A stretch of DNA of 64,000 bases from Bettongia penicillata ogilbyi (GCA_023548195.1 JAJHZJ010000009.1:2895501-2959500), one strand, 5' to 3'; shown: positions 10,741 to 21,164, numbered from the stretch's first letter. Program-made: numbers and translations. The notes: generated by a model not told the origin, from the letters alone.

Positions 10741-11220
10741 AATGTCCTTTGAGTTTAAAAAAAAAAAACAAACAGTTCCTGTCAGCAGAAAGTCTAGTTC
10801 CAAAACTCTGAGAAACTGAAACACCCAATTTACAGTGTTGTCTGGAACTAGTTTATGCAAGTATCTATACTTGAAGATAGAAGACAGTCAGAGAGGGACT
10901 CTTTTTGAAGAAGAATCTAAATAGAAAACAAGACCATCTGAAAACAGGGCTTTCTATGTGGGGGGTTATTTCCAGGAATGATGTAGGAGAAGAGGAAGAA
11001 AGGATGTCATCCAAGAAATGTATACCTGATTATGCAATGGGAGGGGTAGATGTAAATTAAATTGGATGGAGAGTCTACCTCTAGCACTTCTTATTTATGG
11101 AGAGATATGAACTAGAGTTGATCTAGTTGGATTGGAGGACTTGGATAGATTGTAATGTGCATCACTGGAACGACTGCTCATATTGATGGGATTACAGATC
11201 CACTAACACCTGGGAGTTCT
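10741..11220. other. No feature seen
   Basis: An A-run at 10757-10768; otherwise unremarkable. Confidence 0.4.
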
Positions 11221-11224
11221 AGTT

Positions 11225-11577
11225 AACCATTAAGAAAAAGAAGAAGCTCTTCTGGATAGAGAGGTGATGGACTCAGAGTACAGACTTAAGTATGCACACA
11301 CACACATATGTGTATATGTATACACATCTATAGTAGGTGTGTGCATGTGTACATAAACATATATACACATAAATAGACATATGTATATGCATACACACAT
11401 ATGTATGTATAGGACATGGCTAATATGGGGATTAATTTTACTTTATTATGCATATTTGTAAAATGGCTTTGTTTTTCTTACTTTTTCAGTGAATGATGAG
11501 AAGAAGGTGGGAGAGAGAATTTAGAACTGAAACTGAAGTAAAAATGAATTAATTTTTTAAAAAAGTCATAGATAATA
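11225..11577 (+). mobile_element. L1 LINE 3' end with internal microsatellite
   Basis: 'agagaggtgatggactcaga' and 'gtacagacttaagtat' open the L1 3' segment. A TG/CA/TA tract at 11292-11415 interrupts it, then 'gacatggctaatatgggga' and 'gtgggagagagaatttag' close it before an A-rich end. Confidence 0.65.
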
Positions 11578-11790
11578 AAAAAGAGGCCTAAAACTTAAAG
11601 AAGCCATATTGAGGGACTATCCTACTTACTGGTGAGACAATACAGCATAGTTATGGTAGGGCTAACTTCTTTAATGTTTTCTATACGGTCTGATCTCCAT
11701 AGTTCTATACCCCCTCTTTTATGTGTATGAGGATATCATAGTTGCAAGTGCTTTCCTTTCTCATTCTAAGGAATACAAAGGAATTACATT
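11578..11790. other. No feature seen
   Basis: AT-rich single-copy sequence. Confidence 0.4.
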
Positions 11791-11794
11791 ATTT

Positions 11795-11885
11795 GTCATA
11801 GAATATATGCATATATTCTAAATTATATATGTAATTTTATACATATATAATATAAATATTATTATATATAAAACCATATTAATAA
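11795..11885. repeat. AT-rich low-complexity tract
   Basis: Dominated by TATA/ATAT steps. Confidence 0.75.
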
Positions 11886-12326
11886 GTAAATCTATCCCTT
11901 TGTTAAGGTAGTCCCATGATATTATTATGTATTAAAAACTTAATCCCCTTTCCTTATGGAATTTACATTTCACATCTCAAATTCCAAGGGAGGAAAAGCC
12001 ATAGGCATCTCTATGAGTCTTTTGATGCCTCACTTCATAGAACAATTTAAATGAATTCTCCTGGTACTTGCCAGGTAATTGACTTATATCCTTTTTGCTT
12101 TAACCCTCAAAACTAGCCAAGAAAATCTTTCTTATTTTCTCAATAATAATGTCCATCTGGGTCTAGATAACTTCGCTGTACTTAGTGTCATATTGAAATC
12201 CCTCTATATCTCTCTTATAAACCAACCTTAAGTAAATCAAGGAACAGTCCATTCCTATACTCTACCTCAACCAATTATTGAACTCAAAGATCCCCAAGGC
12301 TTAGATCAGAATGCAAAAGTGAAAGA
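11886..12326. other. No feature seen
   Basis: AT-rich sequence with no confident repeat or exon. Confidence 0.4.
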
Positions 12327-12329
12327 TAT

Positions 12330-12598
12330 TGGGCAGCTAGGAGGTACAATGACAGAATACTGGACGTGGAATCAGAAAGACCTTGAAATTAGCTTCAGAC
12401 ACTTACCAGCTCTGTGACTCTGGGCAAATCACTTAACCTCTCTTTGCCTTACCTTCCTTATCTATAAAATAAGGATAATAATAGCACCTACTTCCTAAGG
12501 TTGTTGTGAAAATCAAATGAAATAATAATTATAAAGCACTTAGCAAGTGCCTAGCACATAGCAAGCACTTTATAATATTAGTTATGATTAGTAGATAT
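12330..12598 (+). mobile_element. MIR-class SINE, near full length
   Basis: Complete order: marsupial head 'gggcagctaggaggtacaa', 'ctgtgactctgggcaaatca', 'ataatagcacctac', 'ggttgttgtgaaaatcaaat', 'aagtgcctagcacatagca' and 'agcactttataatatta'. Confidence 0.85.
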
Positions 12599-13040
12599 CA
12601 CCTTGCTCTTTTAATCACCATTCAGGATCCCCCCAAAAGGAGAGAGACTCTCTAGCATCTATTGGAGATGTTGCTTTTTTTGGTATGAAAAGTGAAAGTT
12701 TTCTTTGGAGTTACAGCATCACTGAAATTTGGGGAGTTTCCATGTCACCACCCCAATGAGGATGCAGATTTGGAGACTCACAGTAACCCATGTCCATTTC
12801 CAGTCAACTATATAGAATATCCTTTAATAAATCTCCTTTGGATGCCTAAGTCTTACGTGGGAATTTTCTCTTACCTTCACTGGAGAAGATACCTGGTTAT
12901 CACACAATCACTCATTTAAAGAGGCGTTTGCTTCCAAATAAAGACATTGAAATGGGTAGGAGAAACCAATCAAATATCCTTATTTTCACATTTCTCGAAT
13001 CCAGAGAGCCCTTATTTCAATTGCTGCTGTAAGTTTCTAA
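12599..13040. other. No feature seen
   Basis: The 75-residue open frame at 12692-12919 has no recognisable domain. Confidence 0.4.
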
Positions 13041-13042
13041 GT

Positions 13043-13224
13043 TAATAGTGGAAAGAACATCTCAGTAGGAATATGGAAAGTTGGATTCTACTCATTGAGC
13101 AATGTCAAGAAAATAGATTCATTTCTCCTGTCCTCAACTTCCTCACTGGCAAACTTAATGGCAAGGGGTGAGACTTGATGATCTTCAAAGTCCCTTTCCA
13201 GCTGTGATATCCTCTGATTTCCAA
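13043..13224 (+). mobile_element. THER1/MIR-type SINE
   Basis: Head 'aatagtggaaagaacatctc' and tail 'gatgatcttcaaagtccctt' ending 'ccagctgtgatatcctctga'. Confidence 0.75.
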
Positions 13225-13500
13225 AACTGGCAAGTGAAACATTGCAATGTGTGAATGATGAGTGCATCAGTTGATGTCAACCAGCCCCGTTTCTTTCTAA
13301 GAATTCAAAGTGAAAATATAATGTCTGACTGGACTCTTGATTAAAAAAAAAAAAAGTATTTAGCACAAGTCGAAGTTTGTGTTGAAGTTCACCTTCCATC
13401 AGGATGTCACTCTCCCTGAAAAGCTAAAAGAGATGTTTTGACTAAATATCATTTATCTTGGATTGCTGGTGATTTGGGTCTTGGACAACCAACCAATGGT
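13225..13500. other. No repeat recognised
   Basis: Single-copy sequence with an A-run at 13343-13355. Confidence 0.4.
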
Positions 13501-13504
13501 CATG

Positions 13505-13642
13505 TTGCATTTCTTCAGGAGACTATAAATTGCTTGAGGGAAGGGTCTGTTTTCTTTTTGTTTTTGTATACCTCATAGCCAGCACAGTATCTTGCATATC
13601 CCTAATAAATGCTTGCTGAATAGAACGGAATTGAATTGGACC
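13505..13642 (+). mobile_element. L2 LINE 3' tail
   Basis: 'gagggaagggtctgttttc', 'ctcatagccagcacagtatc', 'aataaatgcttgctgaatag' and the terminal 'gaattgaattgg'. Confidence 0.8.
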
Positions 13643-13844
13643 AAAACCCAGCCCAAATACAGAGCCCCACAGGGCTTTTCCTAGACCTTTTATATCAATA
13701 CTAACGGTTGCTGTTTCCCACACAGCCTGATATCTTCCTTTTTCTTGACCTCATGAAAGGGGCCATGCCCTGCCTACTTCTTAATGGGCATTGCCTCACC
13801 CTAAGTGAGTACCTGCAAAGACCTTGGCTTAAAGGGCCCAAGGT

Positions 13845-14046
13845 CCCCTGTGCATCCTGGGCCATCTCCAGTCATCCTGAGGAATATCTAGTCATTGGAT
13901 TCAGATGACTCTGGAGGAGAAGTGAGGCTAGTGATGTTGCACAACCCTCCCTCACTCAAAACAAAGTCAAGTGCAAGTCATGTCATCATTTCTCTGATGG
14001 TACGGTCTTCTTCGGCAATGAAGGACAAACACAGCAGCTCCTGAAG
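13845..14046 (+). mobile_element. Marsupial SINE, 'gccatctccagtcatcctg' tail type
   Basis: Clear tail: 'gccatctccagtcatcctga', 'tggattcagatgactctgga', 'ccctccctcactcaaaac', 'aatgaaggacaaacacagca'. The tRNA-like head is not visible upstream. Confidence 0.8.
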
Positions 14047-14059
14047 CATTTCATGAATG

Positions 14060-14195
14060 AGCACTGGCTACCTTATACCTGCCATGTTACCAGTTCAAGC
14101 CTGAATTCCCTCATCTGTAAAATAAAGGGTTGGATTAGTTTAGTTGATCTTCAAAGACTCATAGCTCCAATATTCAATGAGATAAGGATGAATCC
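14060..14195 (+). mobile_element. THER1/MIR-type SINE, 3' half
   Basis: 'ccctcatctgtaaaataaag', 'ggttggatta' and 'gatcttcaaagactcatagct'-type tail. Confidence 0.6.
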
Positions 14196-14620
14196 CAATC
14201 CCCTTCCCAGGTCCCTGGAAAATGAGATATGTGAATACTTCTTGTCCACTATCAGTATTTTGTAACACTTGATTATTATCAGTATGGTATGTTGGATTGG
14301 CTTCTTATGGTTTCATATGTGTTTACTCTGTCTTCCTAATCAACAATGTATGTTCCCTGAGAGTATCATACTTTTGTGCCCTCAAAGAAGGATTGAAAGT
14401 TTGGCAACCTAAGTTATAATATTATTCCTTTAATGCAAAGATTAAACTTGAGCCCTTCAGCCATGCCAGAGTGCAAAGGAAAACCCATATTTATGGAAAA
14501 AAGCCTTTCTTTGAACAGATAAACTGTTACCAAAAAGCACATTCACTGAAGTCCAAGCACTTTAGATGCTAGCAGAGAGACCCTCAGGCACATGGTACAG
14601 TGAAAAGTAATCAATGACAA
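14196..14620. other. No confident feature
   Basis: A possible L2 tail lies at 14345-14385 ('gttccctgagagtatcatac'); the rest is unrecognised. Confidence 0.35.
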
Positions 14621-14624
14621 GCTT

Positions 14625-14890
14625 TTTTCCCACCTGTTTGCTGTGTGCTGGGTATTGTATTTAGTACTAGGCATACACAAGAAAGCAAAAACATGGTCTT
14701 GGTCAAGTTCATATTCTAATGGGGGAAAGAACATGCAATCATCTATGTAGGTGTAAGATCTCTGTGGGGTAAATAATGGTCCTGGAGAGAGGGCATTAGC
14801 AGTGGGATGAACTGGGAAGGGCCTCTTGCGGATGATGGGATTTGGGCTGTTTTGAAGGCACTCATAAAAGTTAGGAGGCAGGCATGATGA
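14625..14890 (+). repeat. Old interspersed repeat family (as at 2995)
   Basis: 'tgctgtgtgctgggtattgt', 'gttcatattctaatggggga' and 'ggatgatgggatttgggctg' match the longer copy at 36895. Confidence 0.6.
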
Positions 14891-14892
14891 GG

Positions 14893-15005
14893 GGAGGTAC
14901 TGCAGAAAGAACACTGGTCTTAGAGTTAGCAATGACTTCTGACACTACTAGTGTACTTTATCTGTCTAAGCCTTAGGTTGCTTTTTTGTAAAATGGGTAA
15001 ATTAA
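14893..15005 (+). mobile_element. THER1/MIR-type SINE
   Basis: 'agaaagaacactggtcttag' head and 'ttttgtaaaatgggtaaatt' core. Confidence 0.6.
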
Positions 15006-15169
15006 GAACGGAAGTATCTATCCAGTACTGTGCTAAGCAGCGATACAACAAAAAAGGAAAAGCACCTGTGATTTAATGTGGGAAACACCAAACATAAATA
15101 AATAGGTTCATGGAAGATCCACAGAGGAGATGAAAGTAACCATATGTCATCATTATTATTATAAGGAGG

Positions 15170-15255
15170 TAATGTCGTGTGGGGAAGTGTATTGAACTTA
15201 GCAATCTAGAGGAGCTGGGTATGAATCCCATCTTCAGCATCTATTAGCTATGTGA
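15170..15255 (+). mobile_element. MIR SINE 5' fragment
   Basis: 'gtgtattgaacttagcaatc' to 'tattagctatgtga' is a MIR head. It closely resembles the head of the MIR that resumes at 15506. Confidence 0.55.
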
Positions 15256-15505
15256 GATGGTGCATGGGAGAGGGTTCTTGGCCTGGAGTCATGAAGATTC
15301 ATCTTCCTGAGTTCAAATTCAACCTCAGATACTTACTAGTTGTGTGACCTTGGACAAGTCACTTAACCTTGTTTGTCTCAATTTCCTCATCTATCAAATG
15401 AGCTGGAGAAGGAAATGGCAAACCACTCTAGTATCTTTGCCAAGAAAATCCCCAAAAGTGGTCATGAAGAGTTGGGCTCAACTGGAAAAGACTAAGCAAC
15501 AGTAA
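15256..15505 (+). mobile_element. Marsupial composite SINE (tRNA head, RTE-like tail)
   Basis: 'gagttcaaattcaacctcag', 'gtgaccttggacaagtcact' then the tail 'gagctggagaaggaaatggc', 'aaaccactctagtatctttg', 'gaagagttgggctcaactg'. It sits between two MIR pieces. Confidence 0.85.
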
Positions 15506-15718
15506 TATAGTATGGGGAAATATATTGAACTTGAAATCAAGAGGAGTTGAGCATCAATCCCACCTTAGACATATATTGGTTATGTGTCCATGGACAACTC
15601 ACTTAATCTCTCTGAGCCTCAGTTACCTTATTTGTAAAAGCAACTACATCACCAGCTTATTGGAAGCATCAAATGAGATAGTGTGTGTCAAATACTTTTA
15701 AATCTTATTTTACTATAT
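15506..15718 (+). mobile_element. MIR SINE
   Basis: 'tatattgaacttgaaatcaa', 'ctctctgagcctcagttacc', 'atcaaatgagatagtgtgtg'. Its first 80 bp repeat 15170-15255 at roughly 70% identity. Confidence 0.65.
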
Positions 15719-15801
15719 ACATGTTAGCTGTTACTAATAATATCAGTGATAATCATTTCTTTATCTTTAGTACCTTATAGTTATACCTTCTAATGTATAT
15801 T

Positions 15802-15811
15802 TCCTTTAATC
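15802..15811 (+). repeat. Target-site duplication of HAL1 insertion (left)
   Basis: TCCTTTAATC is repeated exactly at 18671-18680 and brackets the element. Confidence 0.75.
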
Positions 15812-16904
15812 TTTTTTTTAATGTTCAATTGTATTTTTATTTATTTTGTTACATATTCCCCAACTGCATTTTTTAAATTTTTTTTAAATTTTTATTTATT
15901 TAACTTTTTACATTCATTTTCACAAAATTTTGGGTTCCAATTTTTTCTCCCCTTTTTATCCCCTCCCCCACCCCAATACACCGAGCAATCTAATTTTCCC
16001 TATCTCCAATCTGCCCTCTCTTCTGTCATCCCTCCCTTCTCTTGTCCCCATCTTCTCTTTTGTCCTGTAGGGCCAGGTGACTTTCTATTCCTCATTAACT
16101 GTATGTCTTATTTCCTAGTAGCAACAACAATACTAAACAGTTGTTCCTAAAACTTGAGTTCCAAATTTTCCCCCATCCCTCTCTCCCCACCCATTCCCTT
16201 TGGGAAGGCAGGCAATTCAATATAGGCCATATCTGTGTAGTTTTGCAAATGACTTCCATAATAGTTGTGTTGTGTAAGACTAAGTGAATTACCCTCCATC
16301 CTGTCCTGCCCCTCATTGTTTCTATACTGTCTTTTGATCCTGTCCCTCCCCAAGTGTTGACTTCAAATTGCTCCCTCCTCCCATTACCCTCCCTTCCATC
16401 ATCCCCCCCTTGCAATATCTCCTTCTCCCCCACTTTCCTGTACTGTAAGATAGGTTTTCATACCAAAATGAGTGTGCATTTTATTCCTTCCTTTAGTAAA
16501 ATGTGATGAGGGTAATCTTCTTGGTTTTTTTTTTCTCAGCTCTCCTCTTTTCCCCTGCACTAAAAGGTCTCCTGCTTGCCTCTTAAATGACATATAATTT
16601 ACCCCATTCCATTTCACCCTCTTTCCTCCCCCTACCTTTCTCTCTCACCATTTACCTTAATTTCTTTTAAGCTATGGTCCCATTCTATTCAATTCACTCT
16701 GTGCTCTCTGTCTCTGTATGAGCGTGCATGTGTGTATGTGTGTGTGCGTACACACGTGTACATGTGTGTGATCCCACCAACTACCCAGATACTGAAAAGT
16801 TTTAAGAGTTACAAATATTGTCTTTCCATGTAGGAATGTAAACAGTTCATTTTTGGTAAGTCCCTTATGACTTCTCTTTGCTGTTTACTTTTTCATGCTT
16901 CTTT
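15812..16904 (-). other. HAL1 3' UTR
   Basis: Contains a TG/CA microsatellite (about 16720-16770), long C/T-rich plus-strand stretches (purine-rich on the element strand), and two A-rich segments near the end (about 15870-15905 and 15812-15819). The open frames at 15821-16150, 16095-16433 and 16399-16617 lie inside it and are not genes. Confidence 0.75.
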
Positions 16905-18006
16905 TCATTCTTGTGTTTGAAAGTCAAATTTTCTTTTCAGCTCTGGTCTTTTCATTAAGAATGATTGAAAGTCCTCTGTTTCATTGAAAGACCATATTTT
17001 CCCTTGAAGTATTATACTCAGTGTAGCTGGGTAGGTGATTCTTGGTTTGAGTCCTAGTTCCTTTGCCTTCTGGAATATCCTATTCCATGCACTTCAATCC
17101 CTTAATGTAGAAGCTGCTAGATCTTGAGTTATCCTGACTGTATTTCCACAGTACTGGAATTGTTTCTTTCTAGCTGCTTGCAAGATTTTTTCCTTGAGCT
17201 GGGAGTTCTGGAATTTGGCCACAATGTTCCTAGGAGTTTCTCTTTTTGGATCTCTTTCAGGTGGTGATCGATGGATTCTTTCAATACTTATTTTGCCCTC
17301 TGTTTGTAGAATGTCAGGGCAGTTTTCCTTGATAATTTCATGGAAGATGATGCCTAGGCTCTTTTTTTGATCATGACTTTCAGGTAGTCCCATAATTTTT
17401 AAATTGTCTCTCCTGGATCTATTTTCCAGGTCAGTTGTTTTTCCCATGAGATATTTCACATTCTCTTCCATTTTTTCATTCTTTTGGTTTTGTTTGGTGA
17501 TTTCTTGGTTTCTCAGAAAGTCATTAGACTCCATCTGTTCCATTCTAATTTTGAGAGAACTATTATCTTCAGTGAGCTTTTGAACCTCTTTTTTCCATTT
17601 GGCTAATTCTGCTTTTGAAAGCATTCTTCTCCTCATTGGCTTTTTGAACCTCTTTTACCAATTGAGTGAGCCTATTTTTCAAGGTGTTATTTTCTTTAGC
17701 ATTTTTTTGGATCTCCTTTACCAAGGTATTGACCCGTTTTTCATACTTTTCTTGCATCTCTCTCATTTCTCTTCCCAGATTTTCCTCCACCTGTCTAACT
17801 TGCTTTTCAAAATCCTTTTTGAGCTGTTCCAAGGCCTGAGCCCACCTGACATCCCCCTGGGATGTCTTGGGTACCGAGGCCCCGCCCTCCACGTCTTTCC
17901 CTGATGTCAAGAATATCTCCTTGTCGTCAGATCTGAAAGTCGGGATCATTTGCATCTGCTCAAAAAAACTCTCTATAGTCTTATTTTTCTTCCCTTTTCT
18001 AGGCAT
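16905..18006 (-). pseudogene. L1/HAL1 ORF1 protein relic
   Basis: ORF1p is the RNA-binding, trimeric nucleic-acid chaperone of L1 ribonucleoparticles. The frame starts MPRKGKKNKTIESFF at 18006. A long coiled coil rich in E/K/Q/L with K-x-N-x-L heptads follows (roughly the first 190 codons), then the RRM-like domain (RRDNLKIMGLPE near 17385-17425; RIHRSPPERDPKRE near 17220-17280). The C-terminal domain has KPRITYPATLS and a final RPELKRKFDFQTQE before TGA at 16905-16907. Two lesions are seen: one extra base in the T6 run (A6 on the coding strand) at 17589-17594, which shifts frame, and an in-frame TGA at 17094-17096, possibly from CpG decay of CGA. Discounting the extra base, the span is exactly 367 codons including stop, typical for ORF1. 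Not a host gene. Confidence 0.85.
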
Positions 18007-18670
18007 TTTCCAAGCCAGTAACTTGACTTCTGAGATTCCTGTCCACCCCTGACTAGATCCGCCCAGCTAGTGCTTGGGGTCTGAGATTCAAATGGGCTTT
18101 CCGCAGCAGGTGCAGCTGCTATTCAATGTGAGCTTTAGTTCTGGTGCTGGGGTGGGGGCAGGGCCACCTCCCAGGCTCAGCTCCCTCAGGGGCTTTATGC
18201 AGAGACTTTCAGTAATGAAGATTCTACCTGCCTGCTCGGGGAGTCCTGGGGTCCGCCGCTTCCTGGCCCTGCCTCTGCCTCCGCTGCTTCCTCCCGAGGG
18301 GGCCCGAGTCACGGAGACACCCCGCTCCCCTCTCTGCCAGCCTAGACGTGTCTCTCACTGACCTGTAGTGTCTGTGGGTGGAGGGACCTTCTCGGCCACT
18401 GGAGGTTCTGTCCCTGAAGCCTGCTCGGATCAGCTTCTCTGGGGCTGTGGCCAGGGCAGCGCTGGGTTGGGGTCCACTTTCCAGGGCGTGATGGACCCTG
18501 GGAACAGCTCTCCAGGGCTCTCTGGAATGGAAATCTCTTCCACTGTGTTTCTGCACACCCTGCAGTGATCCAGAATTTGTGGGGAGCTCTTCTTACATTA
18601 AATGCATGGGCTGTGGGTTCAGAGCTAGCATACAGTGAGTCTTTCTACTCCGCCATCTTGACTCCGCCCC
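18007..18670 (-). promoter_or_regulatory. HAL1 5' UTR / internal promoter
   Basis: GC- and CpG-rich compared with its surroundings. The minus strand has CAAGATGGCGG at 18650-18660, a YY1 site placed as in mammalian L1 promoters. The open frames on both strands here (for example 18074-18361, 18224-18556) are by-products of the GC content. Confidence 0.65.
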
Positions 18671-18680
18671 TCCTTTAATC
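18671..18680 (+). repeat. Target-site duplication of HAL1 insertion (right)
   Basis: TCCTTTAATC, matching 15802-15811. Confidence 0.75.
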
Positions 18681-18684
18681 CTTG

Positions 18685-18880
18685 TAACAACCTGTTAGTT
18701 TGTGCAATTTGTCTTATATCCATTTTGTAAATGGAGATGGTTCATTTGTAATGAATAAACTGGGATTGAGAGGGAGAGTATTTGCCCAAGATTATTTAAC
18801 TTATAAATGTCAGAGGTAAGAATCAAACCCAAGTCCTCTGTTTTCAAGTCCAGTACTCTCCCTCTATACCTGTTTATTGA
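18685..18880 (-). mobile_element. MIR SINE
   Basis: Reversed MIR: 'ccttgtaacaacctgttag', 'ttttgtaaatggagatggtt', 'tttgcccaagattatttaac', 'aagtcctctgttttcaagtc'. The HAL1 lies at its edge. Confidence 0.75.
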
Positions 18881-18911
18881 CTTATTTTAATCAGTTCTAA
18901 AAGTTTGTTTA

Positions 18912-19060
18912 TGAGAGGTCATATGGCAGAGTACTGAATTGGGAGATAGAAGTCTTGTGTTCAGATCTTGGCCCTGCTACCTGTTCCTTGTGTGGCCTTG
19001 GATAAATCATTCAATTTCTCTAGACCTCATAACTCATGTCTTTTTTAGATCATATCATTA
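18912..19060 (+). mobile_element. THER1/MIR-type SINE
   Basis: 'atggcagagtactgaattgg', 'tgtggccttggataaatcat' and 'tctctagacctcataactca'. Confidence 0.65.
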
Positions 19061-19225
19061 GATGGTTCTAAACTTATTGATCTGTCCAGAACCAATTAGA
19101 TATAGTGGATCAAAACTTAAGGCAAGATAATGTTCAAGAAACAGTTATGTTAATAGCAGAGAGGAGCAGCCATTGTTAAAGAGGCAGGATTCAAAAAACA
19201 AAAATCTGTATCCAGTAGATAGAAA
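19061..19225. other. No feature seen
   Basis: Single-copy, AT-rich. Confidence 0.4.
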
Positions 19226-19388
19226 AACTAGAAAAGAATGAAATGTAGAGGGGGGGTGTGAGGGGCCCTAAGGTTACTGGTGGTCCTCTAGGTGCTCAAG
19301 TGTGGCCCTAAATGCAAAGAGCTGCACTCGAGGACCCAGAAGACTACATATAGCCTTGAGGTTGTATGTTTCCCACCTCTAGGATCTT
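19226..19388. mobile_element. hAT-like palindromic MITE, internally deleted
   Basis: 'ctcaagtgtggccctaaatg' faces 'gctgcactcgaggaccca', and the ends read 'ggtggtcctctagg' and 'cccacctctagg'. The arms resemble the hairpin MITE at 49605-49764, but its central stem is missing. Confidence 0.5.
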
Positions 19389-19660
19389 TTAGTGAAGGAG
19401 CTACTCTCATACCTTAAGAGTCTCATAGGCCTCCTACCATTACAGCCCACCGTAAACCCTGATATCTCTCAGGATAAAACTGAATCTTCAAGGAAATGCT
19501 AAGCATTGTATAAGAAAGAGGGAAGTAGGTAATACCTTTTGTATATATTTATTTCTTGTTTTTAATTTTAAAAATTTTGGTAATATCTTTTAGAAAAATT
19601 TTTGTCAAAAATAATTTTTTAAAAGTTTCATTAAGAGGGTAAATCAATCATCTGAGAAAT
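19389..19660. other. No feature seen
   Basis: AT-rich, with long A/T homopolymers around 19560-19640. Confidence 0.4.
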
Positions 19661-19661
19661 G

Positions 19662-20213
19662 CACTTATGAATATATATATATATATACATGAATGTGATG
19701 GAAAACTATTTTACTGTAAGAAATTAGGAGATTCAAAAAGTCATGGGAAAATTTGCATGAACTGATACAGAGTGAAGTGAGCAGAACCAGGAGAACAAGT
19801 TATACTATAACATCACACAACAAAAATGAACAATTTTAAGAATATTTATCAACTAAACAAGACTGAAATGGACAGAAGCAGAAGGACAGTTTACACAATA
19901 GCAACAATGCTGTAAAAATAAGTGACTTTGAAAGCTGTAAGAACTGTGAGTAATGCAATGACCATTCATGACTCTACAGTATTGATGATGAAACATACTT
20001 TCCATGACACACAGGAGACACACACATACATATGTGTATGTATATGTATATATGTATTTATGCATGTATATATGTACACAGCCATTGGGGGAATTTGTTT
20101 TTCTTGACTATGCATATTTATTACAAGGAATTTCTTTTTCTTTCTCCTTTTTAATGAAGTAGGGAGTAGGAAGGAGAGAAAAATATATTTTTGTTAATTA
20201 AAAAAACCCCAGA
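19662..20213 (+). mobile_element. L1 LINE 3' end
   Basis: 'gaactgatacagagtgaagt' and 'gagcagaaccaggagaacaa' are diagnostic of the L1 3' region. Then 'aagtgactttgaaagctgta', a TA/CA tract at 20022-20076, 'ttcttgactatgcatattta' and a purine stretch with A-rich end at 20213. A short (TA)n lies at 19673-19686. Confidence 0.8.
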
Positions 20214-20214
20214 A

Positions 20215-20373
20215 GTTTGGTTTTGCCTTTTCATTTTGGTTTTTGTGTCTCCAGCATTTGCCACAATGCCTTGCTCATAATGTAGGTTCGATGAATGCCT
20301 ATTAGATTAGATTGGACTGTTTAGTGCTAAACTCTATGGATCCAGAGATAGATGTGACACAGATCTTGTCATT
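20215..20373. repeat. Local duplication, copy 1, left part
   Basis: 'gtctccagcatttgccacaatgccttgctcat' (two adjacent words) through 'agatcttgtcatt' matches 21783-21950 at roughly 85-90% by eye. It begins in an L2 tail. The copy resumes at 20682 after an L1 insertion. Confidence 0.75.
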
Positions 20374-20390
20374 AAAGACTTTGTAATTTA
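20374..20390 (+). repeat. Target-site duplication of L1 (left)
   Basis: AAAGACTTTGTAATTTA, 17 bp, repeated at 20682-20698. The undisturbed site is present in copy 2 (GGACTTTGTAATTTAG near 21951-21966). Confidence 0.85.
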
Positions 20391-20681
20391 TTTATTTTTA
20401 TAATAGTTTGTTTTCAGTTTTCAACAATCAATTCCATAATTTCCAAATTTTTCCCTCTCCCTCCCCAAGATGGCATGCAATCTTATATGGGTTCTACACA
20501 TACATTCTTATTAAACCTACTTTCACATTAGTCATGTTGCATAGAAGAATTAAAATGATGGGAGAAACTATGAGAAGAACCAAACCAAACCAAAACATAA
20601 CAAAAGAGAATATACTCTCCTAGCCTGTGTTCTGACTACATTGTACTTTCTCTGAACGTAGATGGCATTTTACATCATGAG
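20391..20681 (-). mobile_element. L1 LINE 3' end inserted into the duplication
   Basis: Plus-strand 'tccctctccctccccaagat', 'ggcatgcaatcttatatggg' and 'ctgtgttctgactaca' are the reversed L1 3' end. The poly-A side lies at 20391. Flanked by a perfect 17-bp TSD. Confidence 0.85.
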
Positions 20682-20860
20682 AAAGACTTTGTAATTTAGC
20701 ATCATAGAATTTAAAGCTAGAAGAGAATTGGATGATTGTCAAGTCCAAACATTTTATTGTGCAGAGGAGAAAATGGAGATAACAGAGGTGAAATGACTTA
20801 CTCAAAGTCATCCACTCAGTAAGTAATAATAAAGCCACATGCTACAGATGTGAAATATTG
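20682..20860 (-). mobile_element. Local duplication copy 1, right part, with THER1-type SINE
   Basis: The TSD is followed by 'gcatcatagaatttaaagct', 'attttattgtgcagaggaga' and 'gtgaaatgacttactcaaag', a reversed THER1 SINE. It is closely matched by 21962-22095. Confidence 0.75.
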
Positions 20861-21160
20861 CATGCATTTTCAGCAAGGATTATGGTAGTATTAGTTTTTC
20901 TTCAATATTTTACTCTGTTACAAGAGATCTCTTATGGAATAAAAATTATCTGTAACTATTATAAAAAATACATCAATAAAGGGTTTTTTAAAAAAATAAA
21001 GAAAGGTATGTTCCCTTGGGATCATACAATGCCAGATAAAGCAGTCTTCCTTCATTATCGTTATTGCTCAAAGAAATCTTTGACCATGGCAAAGGTCAGC
21101 CAGCTCCAAGCATGAGCATCTGGAGGCATTAACTCTTTCTTCAAGAATTTATTAAGTACC
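20861..21160. other. No feature seen
   Basis: AT-rich spacer between the duplicated copies. Confidence 0.4.
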
Positions 21161-21164
21161 TAGG

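Larger units (their letters stand above)
15812..18670 (-). mobile_element. HAL1-type (half-L1) LINE, near full length
   Basis: A 2.86-kb minus-strand element. The 5' end at 18670 starts GGGGCGGAGTCAAGATGGCG, as full-length L1s do. A CpG-rich 5' UTR is followed by ORF1 (16905-18006) and then directly by an L1-type 3' UTR with a 'gtgggggaggggataaaaa' purine stretch, 'aaaattttgtgaaaatgaat' and A-rich tail. Only 1.09 kb follows ORF1, so ORF2 (endonuclease/reverse transcriptase, normally about 3.8 kb) is absent. This is the layout of known HAL1 elements, which must borrow L1 enzymes in trans. An internally deleted L1 is the alternative, but the intact TSD and canonical ends favour a unit that moved in this form. 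Confidence 0.8.

Noticed and set aside
14543..14932. 129-residue minus-strand ORF
   Set aside because: It overlaps the old interspersed repeat at 14625-14890 and part of a SINE.
15812..15905. Double A-rich end of the HAL1 as a 3' transduction
   Set aside because: The segment between the two A-rich parts resembles the 'acatgtaattgg' stretch in other L1 3' ends of the window, so it is probably the normal tail.
17094..18006. Two adjoining minus-strand ORFs (145 and 180 residues) as host genes
   Set aside because: Together they form an L1/HAL1 ORF1 with a one-base insertion and a premature stop, inside an element with TSD and canonical ends.
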